Assembly (NCBI GenBank): GCA_027452245.1
Contig: DAIDGW010000049.1
Location: 48,289-112,288, forward strand
Origin: Acidobacteriaceae bacterium
GTDB taxonomy: Bacteria > Acidobacteriota > Terriglobia > Terriglobales > Acidobacteriaceae
Reading direction: 5' to 3'
Length of the DNA: 64,000 nucleotides
Below the pieces are notes generated by a model. That model had not been told where the DNA came from and searched no databases. It saw only the letters and a list, made by a program, of their open reading frames with translations. The position numbers were made by a program, and so were the translations under genes. This document shows, in pieces, positions 30,793 through 40,545 of this stretch; the first letter of the stretch is position 1, and each line of letters begins with the position of its first letter.

Positions 30793-31812
30793 TCAGCCAA
30801 CTTTTCTTCCTACTGCGGGCGCGATCATGCGCAGCTCGTCCATAAGCTTGCTGAACTGATCGGGGAACAGGGATTGAGCGCCGTCGGAGAATGCCTTCTC
30901 GGGATTGCAATGAACTTCAATCAGCAATGCATCGGCTCCGGCAGCGACGGCAGCGCGAGCCATAGGAGGCACCTTATCCCGCCGTCCAGTTCCGTGCGAG
31001 GGATCGGCCGTCATGGGCAAATGCGACAGTTTGTGGATGATGGGAATCGCAGAAATATCCATCGTGTTCCGCGTGTAGGTTTCAAAGGTGCGAATGCCGC
31101 GCTCGCAGAGAATCACGTCGTAGTTTCCGCCGGCCATAATGTACTCAGCCGAGAGCAGCAGCTCTTCGAGTGTGGCCGCGATTCCGCGCTTCAAGAGCAC
31201 GGGCTTGCGAACTTTTCCTAATTCGCGCAGCAGATTGAAATTCTGCATGTTGCGCGCCCCGACCTGCAGAATATCAACGTAGGGCATCATCAGCGGGATC
31301 TGCGAGATTTCCATCACTTCGCTGATGACCGGCAGATTGAATTTCTCGCCGGCTTCCCGCAGCAGCTTTAGCGCTTCTTCCCCATGACCCTGAAACGAAT
31401 AGGGGGAGCTTCTCGGTTTGAATGCTCCGCCTCGAAGCACGCGGGCGCCCGCTTTGGCAACGGCTTCGGCAGTAGAAAAAAGCTGTTCACGCGATTCAAC
31501 CGAGCACGGACCAGCCATGACCACGACATCGTTTCCGCCGATGTTGACGCCGTTCGGCAAGCGGACAATCGTACCTTCCGGACGGAAGCTTCGTCCGGCG
31601 AGCTTGTAGGGAGCACTGATGCGATGAACTTCCTGTACGCCCGGCAGCAACTCAAGGTTGCGGATGTCGAAATCGATGCCCGTGCCCACCGCCCCCAGCA
31701 CGGTCATGCGCGCGCCGCTGGAACGGTGCACCTCAAATCCCAGCTTCACCAACTGGTCAATGACCTGCTGGATCTGAGTTTCTTCGGCTCCTTCTTGCAT
31801 CGCAACAATCAT
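30793..31812 (-). CDS. aroF: DAHP synthase with N-terminal ferredoxin-like regulatory domain
   Basis: 3-Deoxy-7-phosphoheptulonate synthase (339 residues) starts the shikimate pathway from PEP and erythrose 4-phosphate. Residues 1-70 form the ferredoxin-like domain of type I-beta enzymes (as in Thermotoga), which gives feedback inhibition by tyrosine or phenylalanine. The barrel follows, with [31 protein letters not shown] and DPSHGTGRRD. It lies between chorismate mutase and tyrA. A second, shorter paralogue at 40546-41442 lacks the regulatory domain. Confidence 0.94.
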   Translation of the reverse strand: MIVAMQEGAEETQIQQVIDQLVKLGFEVHRSSGARMTVLGAVGTGIDFDIRNLELLPGVQEVHRISAPYKLAGRSFRPEGTIVRLPNGVNIGGNDVVVMAGPCSVESREQLFSTAEAVAKAGARVLRGGAFKPRSSPYSFQGHGEEALKLLREAGEKFNLPVISEVMEISQIPLMMPYVDILQVGARNMQNFNLLRELGKVRKPVLLKRGIAATLEELLLSAEYIMAGGNYDVILCERGIRTFETYTRNTMDISAIPIIHKLSHLPMTADPSHGTGRRDKVPPMARAAVAAGADALLIEVHCNPEKAFSDGAQSLFPDQFSKLMDELRMIAPAVGRKVG

Positions 31813-31876
31813 AAAAGTCAGCTACTCGCGGGTTGTTGAATTCAAATCCTGAGATTGAACATCATCTCGCGTCATT

Positions 31877-32200
31877 TCAATCGTTGGCTTCGGAATCCCG
31901 TTCCGTCTCAACTGCTTTGGGCGGTTCCGGATGCACGACGATCTCGTCTTTCTGAATATTGCGCATCACGTCCATAATGCGCTCGTAAATTCGCACCAGG
32001 TCGCGATCGGGTAACGGACCACGGTTCATCTGCTGGACGTTCGTAAGCACCACCCGCTCTCGATCCGGCTCATAGATCGGCATTGATGTATTGCGCTTCA
32101 GGCGGCCGATTTCTCGTGCAGCCCTCGCCCGCTCGCTCAGCAGTTCGACCAGCCGGCGGTCAAGCTCATCAATTTTGTTACGCCAATCCGCGATGTCCAT
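31877..32200 (-). CDS. Chorismate mutase (AroQ type)
   Basis: A roughly 107-residue all-helical mutase that converts chorismate to prephenate. The first helix (DIADWRNKIDELDRRLVELLSERARAAREIGRLK) contains the active-site arginine and the usual spacing; the YEPDRERVVL segment follows. The ATG at 32200 gives a standard family start; a TTG at 32215 would add five residues. It has no fused dehydratase or dehydrogenase. It sits between trpA and aroF. Confidence 0.9.
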   Translation of the reverse strand: MDIADWRNKIDELDRRLVELLSERARAAREIGRLKRNTSMPIYEPDRERVVLTNVQQMNRGPLPDRDLVRIYERIMDVMRNIQKDEIVVHPEPPKAVETERDSEAND

Positions 32201-32244
32201 GGAGACGGCTTTCAATATCTCTAAATCTATTGCTGACGGAAGCC

Positions 32245-33015
32245 TCAGTTCACACTCGCCAAAGTCAGTTTTCTCACAAACTCCCCGACGGCAGCAGCCT
32301 CGCGTCCGCGATTGCGTTCAATCGTTTCGACGATCGCGCTGCCGACAACCACCGCATCTGCGAAGCTGCCCACTTCCGCGAACTGCTGCGCGCTGGAAAT
32401 CCCAAATCCCACGGCAATGGGAAGTTTGGTCACCCGCCGCAACCGGCGCACCAGTTTCTGGGTGTCCTCCGCCAACTGTTGCCGCGCTCCGGTGATTCCG
32501 GTGCGCGAGATGGCATAGACGAAGCCGCGGGATGCCCCGGCGATGCGCTTCAGGCGTTCGTCAGGGCTGGTTGGAGCCGCAAGAAATATGGGACTCAGAT
32601 CGTGCGTCCGCATCTCGCGGAGATATTCACCCGCTTCTTCCACTGGCAGATCGGTGACCAGCGCGCCGTCGACGCCTGCGTGCCGCGCCACCTTGCAGAA
32701 TTTTCCCACGCCCATCTGCAGAATGGGATTCAGATACGAAAACACAATCAGCCCCGTGGATTGTGCCTGCTGCCGTATCTCCGCCGCCAGCGTGAGTACA
32801 TGCGGCAATGATGTGCCATGTCTCAAGGCGCGCTCGCTTGCCCGCTGGATCACCGGTCCGTCGGCCACGGGATCACTGAACGGCACACCGAGTTCGATTA
32901 CGTCGGCACCCGCTTCAATCGCGGCCAGCACGATTTCGCGAGTGGTCGCGAGATCAGGATCTCCGCACGTCACGTACACCACCAGCGCCGGCTTCTTGTA
33001 AAACATAAGAGGCAT
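32245..33015 (-). CDS. trpA: Tryptophan synthase alpha chain
   Basis: TrpA (256 residues) cleaves indole-glycerol phosphate and passes indole to TrpB. The catalytic glutamate and aspartate lie in DVIELGVPFSDPVADGP. The phosphate loop GFGISSAQQF and VVVGSAIVE are also in place. It is separated from trpB by about 100 bp with no recognised gene. Confidence 0.95.
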   Translation of the reverse strand: MPLMFYKKPALVVYVTCGDPDLATTREIVLAAIEAGADVIELGVPFSDPVADGPVIQRASERALRHGTSLPHVLTLAAEIRQQAQSTGLIVFSYLNPILQMGVGKFCKVARHAGVDGALVTDLPVEEAGEYLREMRTHDLSPIFLAAPTSPDERLKRIAGASRGFVYAISRTGITGARQQLAEDTQKLVRRLRRVTKLPIAVGFGISSAQQFAEVGSFADAVVVGSAIVETIERNRGREAAAVGEFVRKLTLASVN

Positions 33016-33116
33016 AAAGATTAGGTAACTGAGTGATCTTGCAATCGGGTAATTTAAAAACAGAACCAGAGATATTCAATTTCCAGGTTTCACAATTACC
33101 CAATTAAATTTCTCAA

Positions 33117-34394
33117 TCACTCAATGTCCAGGTTTTCCCGCAAGATCCCGATGTCTTTGTCGCCGCGGCCCGAGATATTCACGATCACTACATCGGACTT
33201 TTTCATCTTTGGTGCGCGCTTGATTACCTCGGCAACCGCGTGCGCCGACTCCAGCGCCGGGATGATTCCCTCGGTCCGTGCCAGCAAAATCGTAGCTTCG
33301 AGCGCCTCCTTATCTGACGCGGGAACGTATTCGGCACGGCCGGCATCGCGTAACCCAGCATGTTCCGGCCCAATCGACGGATAATCCAGACCCGCGGAAA
33401 CCGAATGCGTGAGCGCGATCTGGCCCCCGGCATCCTGGAGGACATAAGAATACGTGCCCTGCAGAACGCCAGGCTTGCCGCCGCGGAACCGCGCCGCATG
33501 ATCGCCTAGCGACTCCCCGCGACCGCCGGCCTCCACCCCGACCAATTTCACCCTTTTGTCCTTGATGAATTCGTAGAATGCGCCGATCGCATTCGATCCT
33601 CCGCCCACGCACGCAATTACCGCTGTCGGAAGTTTTCCTTCCGCTTTCAAAACCTGGGCGCGCGCCTCGCGCCCGATCACGCGATGAAAATCGCGCACCA
33701 TCGTCGGATAAGGATGCGCCCCAAGCACGCTTCCCAGCAGATAATGAGTCGTGCGGACATTCGTGACCCAATCGCGCATGGCCTCATTGATCGCATCTTT
33801 CAATGTGCGCGATCCCGAATCAACGCCCCGCACTTCGGCGCCGAGCAACCGCATGCGGAAGACGTTCAATTCCTGTCGCCGCATGTCTTCCGTGCCCATG
33901 TACACGACGCACTCAAATCCCATCAGCGCGCAAACAGTTGCGGTCGCCACACCGTGTTGACCCGCTCCGGTCTCGGCGATGACGCGGTGTTTGCCCATGC
34001 GTTCGACGAGCAAGGCTTGTCCCAGGCAGTTGTTGATCTTGTGCGCGCCGGTGTGCAGCAGGTCTTCGCGTTTCAGGTAAATCTTCGGGCCACCCAGTTT
34101 CTCCGTGAGCCGCCGCGCGAAAAACAATGGCGTGGGGCGTCCAGCGTAGGTTCTGAGCAACTCATCGAGACGCTTCCGGAACTTCGGGTCTTGCTTCGCC
34201 TTCAGATATTCGCGCTCAAGTTCGTCGAGCGCGGCCATGAGTGTCTCAGGGACGTACCGCCCCCCATAAACACCAAAGCGCCCGGGTTCATTTTTTGAAT
34301 GAGTCTGCTCCGATAAAACACGGGGGGGGCCCCATGTCCCGCCGATTTTGCGAGACATGGGAAGTCTCACCGTCGATTTGGGCACTGTCGCCAT
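33117..34394 (-). CDS. trpB: Tryptophan synthase beta chain
   Basis: TrpB (425 residues) is the PLP enzyme that joins indole and serine. The PLP lysine is K119 ([12 protein letters not shown]), and the phosphate loop [10 protein letters not shown] is present. The N-terminus carries about 30 extra residues before the usual start ([13 protein letters not shown]); a downstream start is possible, but the ATG at 34394 lies only 2 bp after the trpF stop. Confidence 0.95.
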   Translation of the reverse strand: MATVPKSTVRLPMSRKIGGTWGPPRVLSEQTHSKNEPGRFGVYGGRYVPETLMAALDELEREYLKAKQDPKFRKRLDELLRTYAGRPTPLFFARRLTEKLGGPKIYLKREDLLHTGAHKINNCLGQALLVERMGKHRVIAETGAGQHGVATATVCALMGFECVVYMGTEDMRRQELNVFRMRLLGAEVRGVDSGSRTLKDAINEAMRDWVTNVRTTHYLLGSVLGAHPYPTMVRDFHRVIGREARAQVLKAEGKLPTAVIACVGGGSNAIGAFYEFIKDKRVKLVGVEAGGRGESLGDHAARFRGGKPGVLQGTYSYVLQDAGGQIALTHSVSAGLDYPSIGPEHAGLRDAGRAEYVPASDKEALEATILLARTEGIIPALESAHAVAEVIKRAPKMKKSDVVIVNISGRGDKDIGILRENLDIE

Positions 34395-34396
34395 CT

Positions 34397-35080
34397 CTAA
34401 CTCACCTTCCGGTCGTATTCCCGGACTGCGCGCACAAACGCCCGCACCTTCTCCGGATCTTTTTTGCCCGGCGAAGCCTCAACCCCCGAAGCTACGTCCA
34501 CTCCAAAGGGATGAAAGCCGTCGATAGCTTCACTTACATTGAGCGGCGTCAGCCCGCCTGCAACGATAATTGGCAAGTTCAACCCTAATGCTTGAATCAT
34601 TCCTTTCGTGGCATCCCAATTGAACTTAGTGCCGGTACCTCCGGTGAAGCCGTTCACTTGCGCGTCAATGAGAATCGCAAATGGATCTTCAGTCGTCCGA
34701 CGCCGGATCGCGATTCCGGTTTGCTTTGGAATCAGTTCTTCTGCTGAAATTACCGGCACCAGCTTTGCCACTCCAACGCAATCCAGCGCAGCGCGCGGAT
34801 CGCGCCACACACTCTCCAGAGACCGCTTTCCGTGAAGTTGCACGGCCGTGAATCCGGCATTCACAACCACCCCACGAATCTCCTCGCAATCAGAGTTCAC
34901 AAACACTCCCACCTTCTCCACACCGTTCGGTAGCTTCGCGCAAATCCCTCTTGCCGTTTCCACTGTCACATTCCGCGGACTCTTCTCGTAGAAGACGAAT
35001 CCCACCGCATCGGCGCCGGCCTCAACCGCGACGAGCGCATCTTCCAGGTTCGTCATTCCGCAAAGTTTGACCCACGTCAT
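34397..35080 (-). CDS. trpF: Phosphoribosylanthranilate isomerase
   Basis: TrpF (227 residues) catalyses the third tryptophan-specific step. The catalytic cysteine is in [12 protein letters not shown] and the aspartate in [15 protein letters not shown]. The ATG at 35080 gives the normal start (MTWVKLCG) with GGAAG upstream; the frame's earlier ATG at 35131 is not conserved-looking. It follows trpC by 68 bp. Confidence 0.95.
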   Translation of the reverse strand: MTWVKLCGMTNLEDALVAVEAGADAVGFVFYEKSPRNVTVETARGICAKLPNGVEKVGVFVNSDCEEIRGVVVNAGFTAVQLHGKRSLESVWRDPRAALDCVGVAKLVPVISAEELIPKQTGIAIRRRTTEDPFAILIDAQVNGFTGGTGTKFNWDATKGMIQALGLNLPIIVAGGLTPLNVSEAIDGFHPFGVDVASGVEASPGKKDPEKVRAFVRAVREYDRKVS

Positions 35081-35148
35081 GAAACCGCTTCCAGCTTTCA
35101 CTATCCAGCCACCACTAACCAAGTGCTTCAACTCACCTGCAACGGAAT

Positions 35149-35952
35149 TCAGTGTAGCTGGCTACTGGGCACCGCAATTAGCTCCCGCAGCGCATCGCCG
35201 GGCCTCTCAGCCCGCATCAGCGACTCGCCGATCAGGAATGCATCGTATCCTGCTGCCCGCAGATGTAGGATGTCCTGTACGGAGCGAATCCCGCTTTCGG
35301 CAACCCGCACGACATTGCGGGGAAAATGCTTTGCCAATCCGAATGCGGTTTCCAGATCTACCTTGAAGGTGCGCAGATCGCGCGTGTTGACGCCAATCAG
35401 GTCACACGAAGCACCGAGCGCCCGGTGCAATTCTTCTTCATCGTGGACTTCGCACAATACATCGAGTCCACGAGAACGGGCTGCATCCGCCAGGCGTTCC
35501 AACTCATTCCTGCTGAGGGCGGCTACGATTAACAGAACGGCGTCCGCGCCATTGGCGCGCGCCTCGAGAAGCTGAAATTCGTCGACGATGAAGTCCTTGC
35601 GCAGACAGGGTAGATGAGCCGCGTGCGATGCCCGGCGAAGGTTCTCCAGAGACCCCTGAAAGAATTCTTCGTCTGTGAGTACGGACAACGCTGCCGCACC
35701 TGCCGCTTCCAGTTCGCTGGCCAGCGCCGCAGGATCAAAGTCACTCCGGATCAGTCCCTTGGAAGGAGAGGCTTTCTTCAGTTCGGCAATAACTGCGACG
35801 CCCTCGCGGCTCTTTTCCTGGAGAGAGCGTCGAAAGCCACGCGGGACGTTCGTTTCCGCCCGGTGCTCCAACTCGCGCAGATCGGCCCTGTTTTTGGTGA
35901 CACTGACTTTGCGCCGCGTAGCCGCGACAATTTTGTCCAGAACCGCAGACAT
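35149..35952 (-). CDS. trpC: Indole-3-glycerol phosphate synthase
   Basis: TrpC (267 residues) closes the indole ring. Typical segments are VIAELKKASPSKG (with a catalytic lysine), CLRKDFIVDEFQL and IGVNTRDLRTF, then AESGI. It is the first gene of the block trpC-F-B-A-mutase-aroF-tyrA. A perfect TATAAT lies 12 nt before the ATG and no Shine-Dalgarno is seen. Anthranilate genes (trpE, trpG, trpD) are absent from the window. Confidence 0.95.
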   Translation of the reverse strand: MSAVLDKIVAATRRKVSVTKNRADLRELEHRAETNVPRGFRRSLQEKSREGVAVIAELKKASPSKGLIRSDFDPAALASELEAAGAAALSVLTDEEFFQGSLENLRRASHAAHLPCLRKDFIVDEFQLLEARANGADAVLLIVAALSRNELERLADAARSRGLDVLCEVHDEEELHRALGASCDLIGVNTRDLRTFKVDLETAFGLAKHFPRNVVRVAESGIRSVQDILHLRAAGYDAFLIGESLMRAERPGDALRELIAVPSSQLH

Positions 35953-35964
35953 AGGGGATGCCTG

Positions 35965-35970
35965 ATTATA
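35965..35970 (-). promoter_or_regulatory. trpC -10 box
   Basis: The minus strand reads TATAAT at this site, followed by 12 nt and the trpC ATG. A good -35 hexamer is not seen. The predicted 5' leader would be about 5 nt, so the mRNA may be nearly leaderless. Confidence 0.55.
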
Positions 35971-36023
35971 CGGGATAGGCTCTTATAACCAGTCGCGAAT
36001 CCAGTGTGAACGCGGAGCTTAAC

Positions 36024-36566
36024 CTACCTCTTGGGTCTGGACGGAGCCTTGCCTGCGGCGCGGGAAGCGCGTTTTTGACTCCGCTTCTCGACCAGCACCA
36101 CAACATGAGCCATCGCGGTATTTTCGGTATTTAAGCCTTCAGGAGTTTTTGCTTTTAATCCGACGCAATCGGGATTGATGTCCAGCAGTTCCGCCACGCG
36201 ACTTCGAATAGCTTGGGCGTGCGGGCCGATTTTAGGAGCGGCAAGGATCAGGCTGCTATCAATATTTGTGACGATATATCCGGCCTGTTCTACCCGCCGC
36301 AGCGCTTCTCGCAGGAAAACCACCGAGTCGGCGCCCTTCCATTTCGCCTCCGACGGCGGAAACAGCGCGCCGATGTCGGGTGCAGCCATCGATCCCAGTA
36401 GCGCATCGGTAATGGCGTGCAGAAGGAGATCGCCATCGGAATGTCCACCCAGGCCCTTGTCATGGGCGAGCACGACGCCTCCGATTTTCAGAGGAATGCC
36501 GGGGCGAAATTCATGCGAATCGAATCCGTACCCTATGCGCGTCTTCGGTTGTCGCTGGCTCTTCAT
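36024..36566 (-). CDS. ispF: IspF, MEcPP synthase
   Basis: 2-C-methyl-D-erythritol 2,4-cyclodiphosphate synthase, about 180 residues, in the non-mevalonate isoprenoid pathway. The metal site is GYGFDSHEF plus the histidine in LGGHSDGDLLLHAITDALLG, and KAKTPEGLN is also conserved. The C-terminus is lysine/arginine-rich (KRSQKRASRAAGKAPSRPKR), unusual for the family. A GTG at 36644, overlapping the ispD stop and preceded by GGAGAA, would add 26 unconserved residues and cannot be excluded. Confidence 0.94.
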   Translation of the reverse strand: MKSQRQPKTRIGYGFDSHEFRPGIPLKIGGVVLAHDKGLGGHSDGDLLLHAITDALLGSMAAPDIGALFPPSEAKWKGADSVVFLREALRRVEQAGYIVTNIDSSLILAAPKIGPHAQAIRSRVAELLDINPDCVGLKAKTPEGLNTENTAMAHVVVLVEKRSQKRASRAAGKAPSRPKR

Positions 36567-36640
36567 GATTGCTTTCGAGAATGTCGGCCCGGTTTTACGC
36601 GGACTGCAAGCGCCTGCTGAAAATGTATGTAAATCCCGTT

Positions 36641-37366
36641 TCACTTCTCCAGGTAGAACTCAGCGAGTTCCATGTCCGCAGGCGTGGTGATTTTTATGTT
36701 CCGCGGAGATCCCATCACGACCGCAACATCGACTCCGGAGCGCTCGGCCAGCGAAGCTTCGTCGGTACCCGCGAAACCATCATTGGCGGCTTCCTCGAAG
36801 ATTTTCTTGAGGATGCTGTAGCGGAAGCCCTGCGGCGTTTGCGCCAGCACAATCTGTGCTCGCGGGATGGTGGACTTTATCAGGGCGCCTTCGGCGGTGC
36901 GCTCGACTTGCTTGACTGTATCGATCGCCGGTATGCCCGCAATGGCCGCTCCGTATTTCTTTACTGCTTCAATCACCTCGGTAATGATCTCTGTCGTGAC
37001 GAACGGCCGCACCGCATCGTGTACAAGAACAATATCGTCGGCATCCGCTGAGATCCTCTTCAGAGCCTGCTCGACCGATTGCTGGCGGTGCTCGCCGCCC
37101 ACGACCAGTTCAATGCTCTTTTTCGCAAGATCTTTGTCTTGCTGCAGACGCGCGCGGAATCCCTCCATCTCGTTTTCGCGTAACGCAATCCAGATTTGGC
37201 TGACCTCCTCCACCCAGGCAAACTTGCGGAGGGTATGAATCAGGATGGGAGTTCCTCCCAATTCCGTGAATTGCTTGGAGGCCTTCGGCTTTTTATTTTT
37301 CGCGGCGGCTGGAGGGGCCATCCGTGTTCCCAGTCCTGCAGCGGGAATGATCACGATCACCTTCAT
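36641..37366 (-). CDS. ispD: IspD, MEP cytidylyltransferase
   Basis: IspD (241 residues) transfers CMP to methylerythritol phosphate. The nucleotide-binding start is IIPAAGLGTRM, with VHDAVRPFV and AQTPQGF further on. An insertion PPAAAKNKKPKASKQF lies in the loop around the conserved lysine. It precedes ispF directly, the common gene pair of this pathway. Its product isopentenyl units feed hopanoids and undecaprenol, both implied elsewhere in the window. Confidence 0.95.
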   Translation of the reverse strand: MKVIVIIPAAGLGTRMAPPAAAKNKKPKASKQFTELGGTPILIHTLRKFAWVEEVSQIWIALRENEMEGFRARLQQDKDLAKKSIELVVGGEHRQQSVEQALKRISADADDIVLVHDAVRPFVTTEIITEVIEAVKKYGAAIAGIPAIDTVKQVERTAEGALIKSTIPRAQIVLAQTPQGFRYSILKKIFEEAANDGFAGTDEASLAERSGVDVAVVMGSPRNIKITTPADMELAEFYLEK

Positions 37367-37377
37367 AGCGGTCTGTC

Positions 37378-37406
37378 AGTATACGAGTGCGGAAGAAGGA
37401 CTTCAA
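37378..37406 (-). promoter_or_regulatory. ispD promoter
   Basis: Minus-strand -35 TTGAAG (37401-37406) and -10 TATACT (37378-37383) are spaced by 17 nt. The ATG of ispD follows 11 nt after the -10 box without a Shine-Dalgarno, giving a predicted leader of about 4-5 nt. Confidence 0.65.
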
Positions 37407-37637
37407 ACCGGGGACCACAGTAATACCAGATACACTGTAGCAATCGCCGCAGCGGCATGCATTTTCTGCTCGGGTACTACCCCGCATCTAGCTGTGGAGA
37501 ACTTGTGTAAGTTCCAGAGAATAAGAGGACTTAGTACCCCGCCTTCCTAAGGCACGTGGTTTGCTCGCAACCTCGTCTCTGGCTTCTGCTCCTAATCCAT
37601 TAGGTAAGTAATCTCCGTTCGTGCGAGGGGCGTACAA

Positions 37638-38087
37638 ATGGCAATAGGACGTCGTTTTTGGATCGGCACAGTTTCACTTGCGATCGCGGTTTGCCTCGGG
37701 CTTGCTCTCTTGATTGCTACTCTCGGCGCTGCTGCAGGGGCGGCGTCCGATGAGCCAGAGTCGGCTCCGACGAGTTCCCCTACGCCTTTGCAATCTCCCG
37801 TGGGTATGGCTACTACGGCCGCTGCTGCACAACAAACCTATGAGGGAATCGTTACCGATACACACTGTGGGGCCAAGCATCGTCCGGCAATCGATATGAG
37901 TGCCGCCAATTGTACGCGTGCGTGCGTTCATGCCGGGGCCCAATTCTCGTTGGTGGAGGGCGACTCGGCCTACGTGTTAAAGGGAGATTTGCAGCAGCTT
38001 AAGCATGCTGCTGGAACACGTGTGAAAATCACCGGGACCCTCACCGGCAATACGATCCAAGTGGCCAGGATTTCACCCGAACTTTAA
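37638..38087 (+). CDS. Secreted or membrane-anchored protein, DUF5818-like
   Basis: A 149-residue protein with an N-terminal hydrophobic segment (residues 8-34) acting as signal or anchor, a proline/serine linker, and a small domain. The domain (YEGIVTDTHCGAKHRPAIDM ... CTRACVHAGAQFSLVEGD ... LKGDLQQLKHAAGTRVKI) has cysteines and a histidine like other acidobacterial DUF5818-type proteins. A metal or haem site is conceivable but unproven. GAGGGG precedes the ATG. It converges on the PIN/TRAM gene. Confidence 0.7.
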   Translation: MAIGRRFWIGTVSLAIAVCLGLALLIATLGAAAGAASDEPESAPTSSPTPLQSPVGMATTAAAAQQTYEGIVTDTHCGAKHRPAIDMSAANCTRACVHAGAQFSLVEGDSAYVLKGDLQQLKHAAGTRVKITGTLTGNTIQVARISPEL

Positions 38088-38096
38088 TTCCTGATA

Positions 38097-38126
38097 AGAA
38101 TGCCGCCCCTTTCAGGACGGCATTCT
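38097..38126. terminator. Possible bidirectional hairpin between convergent genes
   Basis: Arms AGAATGCCG (38097-38105) and CGGCATTCT (38118-38126) pair perfectly between the stop codons of two convergent genes. No T-run follows, so terminator activity is uncertain. Confidence 0.45.
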
Positions 38127-38145
38127 CGAGTGTTCTCGAACTGCC

Positions 38146-39240
38146 TTACGAGGTTGTGGTTTTGGCCTCGGGAACAGGCGTCGGAACCACAGTTCCCGTC
38201 TGAACAACCGTGACCTGATTCGCAGTTGCTGCGGGGGCGGCCGGGCGCGAGTACGACCGCTCATCCCATTTGCCGAAGATCATCTTGCCCGCGGTCGTTT
38301 GCAACACCGACGTCACGGACACGTCGATAGTCTTGCCGATCATCTTGCGTGCGTTATCCACGACCACCATCGTCCCATCATCCAGGTAAGCCACCCCCTG
38401 GTTGTATTCCTTGCCTTCCTTGAGAATGAACACCCGCATAGTCTCGCCGGGTAGCACGATTGGTTTTAGGGAGTTGGCGAGCTCATTGATGTTGAGGACC
38501 TCAACGCCCTGCAATTGGGCCACCTTGTTGAGATTGAAATCATTGGTGATGATTTTGCCTTCGTAAACCTTGGCCAGTTCGATCAGCTTCAGATCGACTT
38601 CGCGAACGGCCGGGAAATCATCCTCGACGATCTGAATCTGCAGGTTTGCCATTTTTTGCAAGCGTTGCAGGACGTCGAGGCCACGGCGTCCGCGGTTGCG
38701 TTTCAAGGAATCGGCGGAGTCGGCGACCAGTTGCAGTTCGCGAAGTACGAACTGTGGCGTGACGATCACACCATCGAGAAAGCCCGTTTCGGCAATATCG
38801 GCGATGCGGCCGTCGATGATGACGCTGGTATCCAGAATCTTGTAGCTTTTTTTCCCCTGCTTTTCGCCGCCGAAGATGCCGCCCAGCGCCGAAAGATTCA
38901 GCAGGTCTCCTTTGTTCGCACCAACAATCAGCCCGACGTAGGCCATCAACAGCATCACCAGAATCTGCAGAAAGCTCTGCAGATGTCCGGCAGGAATGCT
39001 GTTACGGATAACGAGGGCAAACAGATAGGCGCCGCAGATGCCGAAAATGCTGCCGATAGCGGCTCCAATCAGCCGCTTCAGGCTCATCATCCTCAGCCTC
39101 CACTCGAAAACGATGATCGCCAGTCCGAACAGCCCCCCCAGAATTGCATCCAGTTTGTGGGGCAATCCGAACGGTTCAATCAGAGCGCAAGTGATGGCAA
39201 CAACAACGATAAATAGGAAACGAATAAGAACTAAGTCCAC
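38146..39240 (-). CDS. PIN/TRAM-domain membrane protein (YacL family)
   Basis: A 364-residue protein with four N-terminal membrane helices (about 1-115), then a PIN nuclease-like domain ([47 protein letters not shown]) and a TRAM domain ([20 protein letters not shown]). The architecture matches Bacillus YacL. The acidic residues of a metal nuclease are kept, so it may cut RNA at the membrane. The GTG at 39240 follows GGAGGAGG; the longer frame from 39309 is less likely. The proline/threonine-rich tail is variable. Confidence 0.88.
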   Translation of the reverse strand: MDLVLIRFLFIVVVAITCALIEPFGLPHKLDAILGGLFGLAIIVFEWRLRMMSLKRLIGAAIGSIFGICGAYLFALVIRNSIPAGHLQSFLQILVMLLMAYVGLIVGANKGDLLNLSALGGIFGGEKQGKKSYKILDTSVIIDGRIADIAETGFLDGVIVTPQFVLRELQLVADSADSLKRNRGRRGLDVLQRLQKMANLQIQIVEDDFPAVREVDLKLIELAKVYEGKIITNDFNLNKVAQLQGVEVLNINELANSLKPIVLPGETMRVFILKEGKEYNQGVAYLDDGTMVVVDNARKMIGKTIDVSVTSVLQTTAGKMIFGKWDERSYSRPAAPAATANQVTVVQTGTVVPTPVPEAKTTTS

Positions 39241-39486
39241 GGAGGAACCTCCTCCGGGCGCAGTGCCGTTATCAATCCTAGCCTTGCAGAGTCGCCCGTG
39301 CCGTTTCACGACGCCCCTGACGCGATTCGGCTCTTTCCAAGTAGCAGGCGCGTTTATTTAGGGGAATTAGAAATACGCCCGTCCCGGCTTAAAGGGGCAA
39401 AGCCGGAAATTATCAAACGCCAAGAGTATATACCTTAGCTCAAGGGCAGAGAAGAACCTCAGGCCACCGACAGGCCATAGACCGGA

Positions 39487-40293
39487 CTAGGCGGTCCGCA
39501 TCGGTTGAGAAGCCCGCTCGTAATAGGTGGGCATACCGAGATCGAGCCGGCGGCCCTTCGGGCTGAAGCGCCGAATGTGCAACAGGCCCCAGCGCTGCAG
39601 CGCGAATTGCAAAGTCGTTCCCAAGACCCCAAATCCATACTCCACGCTGCGCTTGAAGTTGATAGACGATGCCTCTTCAAAGTATTTCGTGGGACAGGAA
39701 ACTTCGCCGATCCGAAAGCCGAAATGTACGCACTGCGCCAGCATCTGGTTGTCGAAGACAAAGTCGTCCGAATTCTCAAGCAGCGGCAGTTCGGTCAGTA
39801 CCTTTCGGCTGAATGCCCGGTACCCGGTGTGGTATTCCGAAAGCTTCACCTGCAAGAAGAAGTTTTCGAACGCGGTAAGAAGCCGGTTGGAAATGTACTT
39901 GTAAATCGGCATGCCTCCACGGAGAGCAGTGCCGCCAATAATACGCGATGCCAAAACGACATCGTAAACCTCGTACGCAACCATGCTGGCCAAGGCCGTC
40001 ACCAGCAGCGGCGTGTACTGATAATCGGGATGTACCATGATCACTACATCGGCGCCCGCCGCCAGCGCTTCGCGGTAGCAGGTCTGCTGATTCCGGCCGT
40101 ATCCGTAGTTCCTGTCGTGCCGGAACACGTGCAGTCCCATGCGATTGGCGACTTCGACGGTCTGGTCGGAACTGCTGTCATCCACCAGAATGCGGATATC
40201 CACCAGATCGGGCAATTCTGACACTGTGGCTTCCAACGTTTTTTCCGCATTGTATGCGGGCATTACGACCGCAATGCGTTTGCCGTTGATCAT
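39487..40293 (-). CDS. Family 2 glycosyltransferase
   Basis: A 268-residue GT-A fold enzyme of the dolichol-phosphate mannosyltransferase type. The donor-binding parts are [30 protein letters not shown] and [12 protein letters not shown] (the aspartate position reads HPD in place of DAD). The acceptor-side segment [10 protein letters not shown] is typical. There are no membrane helices in the C-terminal part. The ATG at 40293 gives a family-like start. The acceptor and donor are unknown. Confidence 0.85.
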   Translation of the reverse strand: MINGKRIAVVMPAYNAEKTLEATVSELPDLVDIRILVDDSSSDQTVEVANRMGLHVFRHDRNYGYGRNQQTCYREALAAGADVVIMVHPDYQYTPLLVTALASMVAYEVYDVVLASRIIGGTALRGGMPIYKYISNRLLTAFENFFLQVKLSEYHTGYRAFSRKVLTELPLLENSDDFVFDNQMLAQCVHFGFRIGEVSCPTKYFEEASSINFKRSVEYGFGVLGTTLQFALQRWGLLHIRRFSPKGRRLDLGMPTYYERASQPMRTA

Positions 40294-40545
40294 TGAAAAA
40301 CCCTGGCTGCAATTAGAGAGACTGCCTTCATGATACCTGAGAACATCTGCGGGTCGTAACACGCTGGTTACCATAGTTACTCAGACCACGAGTTGCCACC
40401 CAGGTTATAGACGGTCGCGTAATCCAAACGTACTACCCCCATTAATCTGAAATGGTTACTGTTCTTGTGCTTTCGTGCTTCACGTCACGGACGCACGTTA
40501 ACTCCGTCACAGCCCGCGCATTGACCACTCGATACCCTTCGCCGC

